Shown: positions 40,876 through 52,800 of the stretch, in pieces | How positions within the stretch are numbered: the stretch's first letter is position 1 | Layout of the letters: each line of letters opens with the position of its first letter | Assembly (NCBI RefSeq): GCF_048569485.1 | Contig: NC_134364.1 | Span: 125,376,882-125,440,881 of the forward strand | Direction of reading: 5' to 3' | DNA: 64,000 bases | Source of the DNA: Anomaloglossus baeobatrachus | Taxonomy: Eukaryota > Chordata > Amphibia > Anura > Aromobatidae | Made by a program: the position numbers and the translations under genes | The notes under the pieces: generated by a model | Databases searched by the model: none | What the model was told of the DNA's origin: nothing | The model's input: only the letters and a program-made list of their open reading frames with translations

Positions 40876-43800
40876 GTAAATAGAGGCAGTATTATAGTAG
40901 TTATATTCTTGTACATAGGGGGCAGTATTATAGTAGTTATATTCTTGTACATAGGGGGCAGTATTATAGTAGTTATATTCTTGTACATAGGGGGCAGTAT
41001 TATAGTAGTTATAATCTTGTAGATAGGGGCAGTATTATAGTAGGTATATTCTTGTACATAGGGGGCAGTATTATAGTAGTTATATTCTTGTATATAGGGG
41101 CAGTATTATAGTAGTTATATTCTTGTACATAGGGGCAGTATTATAGTAGTTATATTCTTGTACATAGGGGGCAGTATTATAGTAGTTATAATCTTGTAGA
41201 TAGGGGCAGTATTATAGTAGGTATATTCTTGTACATAGGGGGCAGTATTGTAGTAGTTATATTCTTGTACATAGGGGCAGTATTATAGTAGTTATATTCT
41301 TGTATATAGGGGCAGTATTATAGTAGTTGTATTCTTGTACATAGGGGCAGTATTATAGTAGTTATATTCTTGTACATAGGGGGCAGTATTATAGTAGTTA
41401 TAATCTTGTAGATAGGGGCAGTATTATAGTAGGTATATTCTTGTACATAGGGGGCAGTATTGTAGTAGTTATATTCTTGTACATAGGGGCAGTATTATAG
41501 TAGTTATATTCTTGTATATAGGGGCAGTATTATAGTAGTTATATTCTTGTACATAGGGGCAGTATTATAGTAGTTATATTCTTGTACATAGGGGGCAGTA
41601 TTATAGTAGTTATAATCTTGTAGATAGGGGCAGTATTATAGTAGGTATATTCTTGTACATAGGGGGCAGTATTGTAGTAGTTATATTCTTGTACATAGGG
41701 GCAGTATTATAGTAGTTATATTCTTGTATATAGGGGCAGTATTATAGTAGTTGTATTCTTGTACATAGGGGGCAGTACTGTAGTAGTTATATTCTTGTAT
41801 ATAGGGGCAGTATTATAGTAGTTGTATTCTTGTACATAGGGGGCAGTATTATAGTAGTTATATTCTTGTATATAGGGGCAGTATTATAGTAGTTGTATTC
41901 TTGTACATAGGGGGCAGTATTATAGTAGTTATATTCTTGTATATAGGGGCAGTATTATAGTAGTTATATTCTTGTACATAGGGGGCAGTATTGTAGTAGT
42001 TATATTCTTGTACATAGGGGCAGTATTATAGTATATATATTCTTGTATATAGGGACAGTATTATAGTAGTTATATTCTTGTACATAGGGGCAGTATTATA
42101 GTAGTTATATTCTTGTATATAGGAGCAGTATTATAGTAGTTATATTCTTGTACATAGGGGCAGTATTATAGTAGTTATATTCTTGTATATAGGAGCAGTA
42201 TTATAGCAGTTATATTCTTGTATATAGGAGCAGTATTATAGCAGTTATATTCTTGTACATACGGGGCAGTATAATAGTAGTTATAATCTTGTATATAGGG
42301 GGCAATTTTTATTATAAAAACAAATACAATTATAAAAACACAAAATTGTCCAAACAAAACACAAATCACTGCATTCTGCAGTCACATATGCAAAAGCACT
42401 AAATAATCACATTACATACATGAATGAAAAAGTCCACCGTTAGCGGAGAGAGGGGGAAAAAATACAAAAAAAAAACCAAAACCATCATATCTCCTAAGTG
42501 AACTTCACATTCCTCCATAATGTGGCGTTCCTCTGACTCCTTCCAATTTCTATGGCTTTTATCCACCTAAGCTCCGACATAACCTGATCGGCCGCAGCGG
42601 TGTGATCAAATGGCTCATTGTGCAGCGATAGCCGGGTCCTCATGTGCCAGTGGTAGTATTTGATGACACTAATTATGATATACATGGTCTCTCTGTCGAT
42701 ATTACTGACATTAGAGGGGACACCGTACACTATGTCAGGATACTTTAGGGTCCGCAGTCTGGGGATTTGGAGACGATCGGACACTTCCTCCCGGATCTTC
42801 CTTCCTCCCCAGCAATCACATATAAAGTGATCCATAGTCTCCTCCTGCCGACAACCAAGGGGACAGGTCCGATCAGAGACGCTCAGAAACTTCAGATTCC
42901 CCCTGACAAAGAGCCGACTATGGAGCGAAAGCCAAGTAATATCAAACAGTTTGGAAGGAAGTCGTCTCCCGTTTAGGAACCTGAGACTGTCCTGAAGGGT
43001 GGTCGTGACACAGTCCCTCAGGGCCAGTGGAGAATGGAAGAAAGTCCCACATATCCGAGCATACAGGTCTCTTCTCGTGTTGCTCTCAATGTAGGACCTC
43101 TGCAGTCCCCACTTCCTGACACACTTCAGACCATAGTCCAGATACTGGGGGAGGTAGTCACCCGTCCATCTCCTCCTCTTGAGACTGCCGCCTCGCACCC
43201 AAGACTCTGCAAAAGGCAATATCCAGTACCGGATACTATTCACCCACAGGGAGCTACTGTTTGAGTCGTTGTTCCCAAAATTCACCTTCAGAAACAAGGA
43301 GTCAAAGAAAACCCTTGGATTCAACATATCCAACCCCCCCTCTCTCCGCTGTAAATACGTTACTCCCCTCTTTATTAGGTTCAGCCTATTCCCCCACAAG
43401 AGCTGGAAGAACAGGCTGAAGAGCCTCGCTGAGAAAGGCTCTGGCAAAGGGAAAATGACAGAGACATACAAAAACACGGAGACCAGGTAAGTCTTCAACA
43501 TAGTGACCCTTTCTCTGTAGGTCAGCCTCCAGTTCTTCCATCGCTGAACCTTCACATTTCCGGTTTCCAATTTCTCCTCCCAATTTAGCCTGGCATTATC
43601 ATCCCTCCCGAATTTAACCCCTAGGATCTTAATATGGGTGGAGGCATTCGCAAACTGCGGCAGATCAAAGCCGGGATCAGTGTCTAATGTCCACAGAGCT
43701 TGACTCTTCTCAAGGTTGACCAGAGACCCGGAGGCCTCTGAGTAGCTTCTGATGGACGCAGATAACATCTGCACCTCATGAGGATTGGAGATCACCAACG

Positions 43801-46800
43801 TCACATCATCCGCATAGGCAACAACATTCAGAGGCAAGCAGTGGGGGACCGACACCCCCTGAAAATCGCACTCCTGCAGTGACCTCAGAAACGGGTCCAG
43901 GGCAAAAACATACAGGAGTGGACTCAATGGGCAGCCCTGTCTCACCCCTGCCTCAACTCCAAAAGTGTCACCCTGCCAACCATTAATCAGAGGAAAGCTC
44001 ACCGCCTCTCTGTACAGTGTCTTCAGCCAATCCACAAATTTTCCCGGAATACCGTACTTTGACAAAGTCGCCCACAGATAGTCATGATCCACCCTGTCAA
44101 AGGCTTTAGCCTGGTCCAGACTCACAACATATCTCCCACACCGCTGAGCTTTACATCTCTCGAACATCTCCCGTATCGAGATGACTGCTCCAGAGATGTT
44201 CCGCCCTTTTACTGTGCCAAACTGAGAGCCTGCCAACAGTGCCGGAGACAAACAGACTAATCTAGAAAAGAGGATCTTTGCCAGAATCTTCCTGTCCACA
44301 TTCAGGAGGGCAATCGGCCTCCAGTTCCTGATGTCGCTCGGCTCTTTACCTTTAGACAGCAGAATTAACGAGGAGACTCTCATGGATGGAGGCATCAGGT
44401 GATTGTCTAGGCAATTTCTATACACATCTACAAGGATTGGAGCCAGGAGGTCTCTAAATTTCTTATAAAACTCTGCTGTAATACCATCTGGACCTGGTGC
44501 CTTCTTCAGACATAATTTATCAATAGCCTCCTTAACTTCCTCCACCGTAAATTCCGCTGTCAAAGGAGAAAAGTCCAGATCATTAGTATCAGGCACTGGA
44601 GTTGCCTCCAAGAATTGAGCCATCTTATCTCTATCCAAAACCTTCCTCTGAAACAAGTCAGCATAGAATGATCTCACCACCCCCAGGATACCCTCCCGTG
44701 AATCCTGCAATACACCCTGGGAATCAGTGAGACCTGTGACCATTTTCTTGGCCACCCTCTCCCTGCAATTCTCAAACGGATCAGGGGCCCCTAAGGACCC
44801 ATAATCTCGTTCAAGAACCAGGGAGGTGTACCTACTGTACTGATACTGCCTTATCTCAGATTTCAGCCGGTTAATCTTTACTTTGTCATCCCCACCCGCC
44901 GAATACAATGACTCCAATTCCTTACGCAGTCTTAAGCTGGGGTCACACTAAACGACAGCGACAACGATGTCGCTGTTACGTCACCATTTTCTGTGACGTA
45001 GCAGCGACCTTGTAAGTCGCTGTTATGATCGCTGCTTAGCTGTCAAACACAGCAGCCGAAGCAGCGATCATAACGACAGTGCTGCAACATGTGCAGAGAG
45101 CAGGGAGCCGCGCACACTGAGCGCTGGCTCCTTGCTCTCCTAGCTACAGTACACATCGGGTTAATTAACCCGATGTGTACTGCAGCTACATGTCACAGTG
45201 CAGAGAGCAGGGAGCCGCGCACACTGCTTAGCGCTGGCTCCCTGCTCTCCTAGCTACAGTGCACATAGGGTTAATTACACGATGTGTACTGCAGCTACAT
45301 GTGCACAGAGCAGGAGCCGGCGCTGGCAGCGAGAGCGGCGGAGGCTGGTAACTAAGGTAAATATCGGGTAACCACCTTGGTTACCCGATGTTTACCTTGG
45401 TTACAGCTTACCGCAGCTGCCAGATGCCGGCTCCTGCTCCATGCTCGCTTCATTTCGTCGCTCTCATCGCTGTCACACACAGCGATCTGTGCGTCACAGC
45501 GGGAGAGCGACGACCAAAAGATGAAGCTGGACATTCAGCAACGAGCGGCGACCTCACAGCAGGGGCCAGCTCGTTGCTGGATGTCACACACAGCGACAGC
45601 GACAGGACGTCACTGCAACGTCACAGAAAATGGTGACGTAGCAGCGACGTCGTTGTCGCTGTGTGTGACACCACCTTTAGGTACTGGCTGTACTTATTCC
45701 TCCCTTTATTAACTGACAGTCTCTGTAATAGGGATCTGATATCCTCCTTGACGTCCTCCCACCAGTCGGTCACGTTGTCATAGAAGTCAGCCCTGTCTAG
45801 ATGAAGCTCCATAAGAGAGTGGATACGATTCTGGACATAAACATCATCCAGGAGACTTGAATTAAGCCTCCACAACCCTCTACCAATGTCCGGACGGATA
45901 GAGACTCCTAGGCACAAGCACAAAGCGAGGTGATCAGAGTAAGGGACGACCTTCTCACTCAGGGCGCCGACAGCCTCAGTAGGACTCACAAACACAAAAT
46001 CTATCCTACTGCTTCTGTTAGAACAAGAATATGTGAACTTAGGCTGCCGACCTCCCTGTGTGAAAGCGTCCGTCAGCCCTGCCTGTGTTATGATGTTCCG
46101 TAGGACCTTACCATCCCTGGTCACTGTCCTGCCTGAGGAACTGTCACCTGATGTCATTATCGCATTAAAGTCCCCCGCCATCACCACTGGAAGAGAAGTG
46201 AAGAGGTAAGGCTTGACGTCATTATAAAGCTGGATCCTGTCAGTCACCGTCTGTGGCCCATAGATGTTAATAAGCCGGAGTCGCCTACCATGGATAGTGA
46301 CTTCCAGAACCAGACACCTCCCCTTGACCACCTCCGTCATCCTATGTACTGTCACGTCATTGGTGTTAAACAGGACAGCGACCCCGGCATAAGGCTCCAC
46401 AGCCAGTGACCAGAATGATGGACCGGACCGCCATTCCCTCTCAGCCTCCCTCATAAGCCCCAGAGATGTCAGTCGCGTCTCCTGCAGGAAGATGACATCA
46501 GTGCCCAGGTATCGGAGATGCTCATATACCGTATGTCTCGTCCTCCTCACCTTAATACTATTCACATTACTCGAGGTTATTGTTAATGAGAACCCGGCCA
46601 TCACAACACAGTATAAAAGGAGCAGAGTAACAGCCATCATCATGAATCAAAGATGTTCTGTCCACCACTGGTGTCCATGTCAGTCTCTACCTGATGGTCT
46701 ACAGAAATGGGCTTCCTTTTCGGCGGGGGATGGTCCTCTACGTCCCTGTCACATTCAGCATCAATTTTCCTCAACTCGTTCTCATATTGTTCACAATTAG

Positions 46801-49800
46801 ATTCTGATAACACCCCATACCTGCCGGACACGACCATTGTTTCTGCAGAACCCAAGACTTTCTTGCTAGCACCCTGACCAGAGTCATAATCTGCCTCAGG
46901 TTTACGAGAGGACACATTTTTTTTCTTCCTCTTATTGTGCTTAACGCTCCAGTCCTCAGACACAAAGAGTGATGCAGAAGAGGGGCCTACCTGAGGCTGC
47001 TGGACCTGAGGGACAACCTCCATGTTCCTCTTTGTACCCTGCTGCTCTGGTGTCACATAGGCGGACTCCTGGTGGGCATCTGAGTTGGTCGATATCCCTC
47101 CTGACATTACATCCTCCTCCTCCTGTGCCCCTGCCACAACCTCAACTACCCCTGCCATCACATCCTCATCCGGGAAGGCTCTGCAGATGTTGTGCCAGGC
47201 GTCTGGACAGTCCCTGTGAGGGTGGCCCATCTTACCACAGAGGTTGCACCGGACGTCCTGACAATCTGCAGCGATATGACCGATGTCCCCACACAGGCTG
47301 CACTTCACCACGGTACAGGCATTGGCCAGATGACCCTTTCCACCACATTTGAAGCATTTTCTGGGCTGCCCGGGATAGTAACATCTCCCCTTCTCCCTCC
47401 CAATGAAGAAGGAGTTGGGTAGATGGGCAGTAATGTTGTTGCATTGCCTCAGCTTCACCTGTACCTTCCACCCCATTGTCCAGATACCGTCCTCATCTCT
47501 GACCTTGGTGAGTCCAGAGACGAGGTCACAATGTCTCCGGAGCCACACCTCGATGTCCTGTGGGGGAACGGCCTCATTCCAGAAGGTGACATTTACTGTA
47601 ACAGTATCTGGCCTGGAAATAGGAACCAACAAGAACTTATTCCAGCCCTCAGTGTCCCTGAACTTGGGGTAAATGGCCCAGAATCTGTCCAGATCACCAA
47701 CGAGCTTGAAACTGACCTCATAGCCCTGCCTGTCCTGCAGATTAGAAACCGCCAGTATCTCATGTACCACAAACCCCATCTGGCGGCACAGCAGCTCTCG
47801 CACCACATATCTGCGCTGCGGCAGATCCTCCTTGGAACCTATGTACTTAAAACGCCCAACATTTATACGTTTAAACGTCTGGCCGGAATACCTGGCACTA
47901 GAGGTGAAGGATGGGGCACCGCGGCTCCAGGCATTCCTGGGGGGCACCCGCTGGGTCACACTGGGCTGACTGACAGGGAGAGGATCTGCAGCAGGGGGGG
48001 CCGTCACACCTTGTGGATCAGATGGTAAAGGGGGAAAGTCACATATGTCATGTACATTAAAATGAGCAGCATCATTATCAGACAGTACAACGTCCATCAC
48101 AGATTGTGAATCCCCTCCAGCCCCCGACCCCACAGGCACAACGACACTATCCCCAGGCTGTGCACCGGCTTCATCAGCACAATCAGTCTCACACATACTG
48201 TCCTGCTCCTGTGAGGAGCATGCTGAGACTTGTGGTGCCTCTGCTGGAGTCTGAGGCGTATGCTCCTGTTCAGACTCTACAGGCTGTTCCTGCTGCTGCA
48301 GTGGTGCTCCCTCCTGGAAGCAGAAGCGTGCAGCCTGTACCACCGGCCGTGCCTGCTGCTGGGGGGTCTCGTCCTGAACAGTCTCTGACTTTATGTGGGG
48401 GGTCCTGGTCTCCACAGCACAGTCTTGTGTATAGGAGGCAAACCGGTCCCGATTCACGTAGGTCTCCTTCAGGGGCCCCATCGCCTCCAGACAACAGTCC
48501 ATGTCTTGTACCACACCGGCCAGCTCCACACCCAGCGCATTCAGCCTCATGTCATACGTGGCATTGTTATCAGGGTGACTGGTCTTCAGGGGCCCCATCG
48601 CCTCCAGACAACAGTCCATGTCTTGTACCACACCGGCCAGCTCCACGCCCAGCGCATTCAGCCTCATGTCATACGTGGCATTATCAGGGTGGCTGGTCTT
48701 CAGGTGGTAAATACAGTCTATTTCACTTTGCAGCATTTGTTTATGCGTCTGCAACTCACCCATCTTCCTTACCAGTCCGGGTATGTCCTCCGCCAGCTGC
48801 AGCTCGGGCGCACGCCCCGTCTCCACAGCTTCAGGCTTGGCCACAGGTGCAGGGACTTTGAACACAGGCTTGTCACAGGCCTCCAGTACAGATGTCTGCA
48901 TGGCGGCCTTGCTGGACCCAGGCACTGGAACTTGCTTACCACTGGCACCGGACTGCGACCTGGTGCGGCCTGAGCTCGCCATGCCGGACACCACATGCTG
49001 CTGCTGGAGAATTTCTTGCAGGTTCTGTTTCTCTCAAGATGTCCTCTGTCTGCGGGCCGGAGAGCTGAGCTGCGGGCTAGAGAGCTGAGCTGCATACTTG
49101 ATGGTGATGGAGGCTGAGCTGCGGGCCGGAGAGCTGAGCTGCACACCTGATGGTGATGGAGGCTGAGCTGAGGGCTGGAGAGCTGAGCTGCACACCTGAT
49201 GGTGATGGAGGCTGAGCTGCGGGCTGGAGAGCTGAGCTGCACAACTGATGGTGATGGAGGCTGAGCTGCGGGCTGGAGAGCTGAGCTGCACACCTGATGG
49301 TGATGGAGGCTGAGCTGCGGGCCGGAGAGCTGAGCTGCACACCTGATGGTGATGGAGGCTGAGCTGCGGGCTGGAGAGCTGAGCTGCACACCTGATGGTG
49401 ATGGAGGCTGAGCTGCGGGCTGGAGAGCTGAGCTGCACACCTGATGGTGATGGAGGCTGAGCTGCGGGCCGGAGAGCTGAGCTGCACACCTGATGGTGAT
49501 GGAGGCTGAGCTGCGGGCTGGAGAGCTGAGCTGCACACCTGATGGTGATGGAGGCTGAGCTGCCTGCGGGCCGGAGAGCTGAGCTGCACACCTGATGGTG
49601 ATGGAGGCTGAGCTGTGGGCCGGAGAGCTGAGCTGCACACCTGATGGTGATGGAGGCTGAGCTGAGGGCTGGAGAGCTGAGCTGCACACCTGATGGTGAT
49701 GGAGGCTGAGCTGCGGGCCGGAGAGCTGAGCTGCACACCTGATGGTGATGGAGGCTGAGCTGTGGGCCGGAGAGCTGAGCTGTACACCTGATGGTGATGG

Positions 49801-52800
49801 AGGCTGAGCTGCGGGCTGGAGAGCTGAGCTGTACACCTGATGGTGATGGAGGCTGAGCTGAGGGCTGGAGAGCTGAGCTGCACACCTGATGGTGATGGAG
49901 GCTGAGCTGCGGGCCGGAGAGCTGAGCTGCACACCTGATGGTGATGGAGGCTGAGCTGCGGGCTGGAGAGCTGAGCTGCACACCTGATGGTGATGGAGGC
50001 TGAGCTGAGGGCTGGAGAGCTGAGCTGCACACCTGATGATGATGGAGGCTGAGCTGCGGCTGGAGAGCTGAGCTGTACACCTGATGGTGATGGAGGCTGA
50101 GCTGCGGCCGGAGAGCTGAGCTGTACACCTGATGGTGATGGAGGCTGAGCTGCGGCTGGAGAGCTGAGCTGCACACCTGATGGTGATGGAGGCTGAGCTG
50201 CGGCTGGAGCTGAGCTGTACACCTGATGGTGATGGAGGCTGAGCTGCGGGCTGGAGAGCTGAGCTGCACACCTGATGGTGATGGAGGCTGAGCTGCGGCT
50301 GGAGCTGAGCTGTACACCTGATGGTGATGGAGGCTGAGCTGCGGGCTGGAGAGCTGAGCTGCACACCTGATGGTGATGGAGGCTGAGCTGCGGCTGGAGC
50401 TGAGCTGCACACCTGATGGTGATGGAGGCTGAGCTGCGGCCGGAGAGCTGAGCTGTACACCTGATGGTGATGGAGGCTGAGCTGCGGCTGGAGTTGTGCA
50501 CTGACCGGGGCTTCTCTGCAGGAATCACAACACTTCACACTTTGCTGCTTTTCTTTACACACTTCTGGCTTCTTTGCTGCACTTGGAGTTGGTTTTCCTC
50601 CCAAAACATGACACATGGATTCTCTATCTTCTCCTTTCTTGCTGGAGCTTTGTGCTACAGTCACCGGTCTCACAGCGACTCTGGGGGTGCTAATCCCAAT
50701 GGAAGAGGCCTGGGAGCCGTGTCCCAGTGTAGGCCGGGAAGCCTGGGCCTTGCCTGGGGAACTTCCCCGCCCAGGGGGGCCCCGCCCTGGGCTTGCTCCA
50801 GACATCAGGAGAACTGCTCACACACAACCTCACAGCTTGGGGGCAGTATTATAGTAGTTATATTCTTGTACATAGGGGCAGTATTATAGTAGTTATATTC
50901 TTGTATATAGGGGCAGTATTATAGTAGTTATATTCTTGTACATAGGGGGCAGTATTATAGTAGTTATATTCTTGTACATAGGGGCAGTATTATAGTAGTT
51001 ATATTCTTGTATATAGGAGCAGTATTATAGTAGTTATATTCTTGTACATAGGGGCAGTATTATAGTAGATATATTCTTGTACATAGGAGCAGTATTATAG
51101 TAGTTATATTCTTGTATATAGGAGCAGTATTATAGTAGTTATATTCTTGTACATAGGGGCAGTATTATAGTAGTTATATTCTTGTATATAGGAGCAGTAT
51201 TATAGTAGTTATATTCTTGTACATAGGGGCAGTATTATAGTAGTTATATTCTTGTATATAGGAGCAGTATTATAGTAGTTATATTCTTGTACATAGGGGC
51301 AGTATTATAGTAGTTATATTCTTGTATATAGGAGCAGTATTATAGTAGTTATATTCTTGTACATAGGGGCAGTATTATAGTAGTTATATTCTTGTATATA
51401 GGAGCAGTATTATAGTAGTTATATTCTTGTACATAGGGGCAGTATTATAGTAGTTATATTCTTGTACATAGGAGCAGTATTATAGTAGTTATATTCTTGT
51501 ATATAGGGGCAGTATTATAGTAGTTATATTCTTGTACATAGGGGGCAGTATTATAGTAGTTATATTCTTGTACATAGGGGGCAGTATTATAGTAGTTATA
51601 TTCTTGTACATAGGGGGCAGTATTATAGTAGTTATATTCTTGTACATAGGGGGCAGTATTATAGTAGTTATATTCTTGTACATAGGGGGCAGTATTATAG
51701 TAGTTATATTCTTGTACATAGGGGCAGTATTATAGTAGTTATATTCTTGTACATAGGGGGCAGGATTATAGTAGTTATATTCTTGTACATAGGGGCAGTA
51801 TTATAGTAGTTATATTCTTGTACATAGGGGCAGTATTATAGTAGTTATATTCTTGTACATAGGGGGCATTATTATAGTAGTTATATTCTTGTACATAGGG
51901 GGCAGGATTATAGTAGTTATATTCTTGTATATAGGAGCAGTATTATAGTAGTTATATTCTTGTACATAGGGGCAGTATTATAGTAGTTATATTCTTGTAC
52001 ATAGGGGCAGTATTATAGCAGTTATATTATTGTACATAGGGGGCATTATTATAGTAGTTATATTCTTGTACATAGGGGGCAGTATTTGTGGATTGCTATG
52101 GTTTCTGCCTCGTATACAGAGGTGGCGGTGGAGCATCTTTGTGACTATTATATGACTTTTCTCTCCTGCTTGTTTTGCACTCGGTGACGGTATTTTTTTA
52201 CAATGAGACGAACATAAAGATTTGACTTGAAAACAGGAAGTGGTCTGGTCGGGTATGAACGCTTCTTTCCATTCTCTGGAATACTTCCCCCGCTTATTTC
52301 TGTGATTGACGTTTCTCAGACATTGTCCGCTCTCTCGGCTTTTCTCTGGATTGTTGGATCAGTGATATCCAGACTTCATAAACTTTCCGTTTCTTCCACA
52401 GACGCCATTCAGCATTACAGCAGGGGTAACCTGACGGTATACGGACCCCGGGAGACGGCCTCCATATTTTCCACCTACCCGGCCCCCTATCTGAGCATTA
52501 GGAATGGCTTTTTGGACCAGGTATGTACTAGTGGTAGAATTTGTCTGTTGTCTTCTGCCCCCAGTGATGCTGAGACACCCGGTGTCTGCCTTCTGCCTTG
52601 TAGGTGATGGGGACGGCCATGTTAATGATCGGGATCTTGGCCGTCTGTGATCCTAAAAACAAACCTGTCCCTAAAGGCCTGGAACCCATTGTCATTGGCA
52701 TGTTGGTGTTTTCCATTGGACTGTCAATGGGAGCTAACTGTGGATACCCCATTAATCCAAGCCGGGATCTGGGGCCGCGGATCTTCACCTGTGTGGCCGG

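Larger units (their letters stand above)
42305..50838 (-). mobile_element. Tx1-like LINE (8.5 kb) with GGGGGCA target duplication
   Basis: GGGGGCA at 42298-42304 and 50839-50845 bounds the element, which is transcribed on the minus strand. From 5' to 3' it has a GC-rich leader, 49-bp tandem repeats (49040-50500), ORF1 with zinc knuckles, ORF2 with AP endonuclease and reverse transcriptase, and a short A/T-rich 3' end with AATAAA (complement of 42308-42313). The layout and the zinc-knuckle ORF1 resemble Tx1-group elements of Xenopus within the L1 superfamily. ORF1 is intact and ORF2 is interrupted only by a MITE, so the insertion is fairly recent. Confidence 0.9.
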
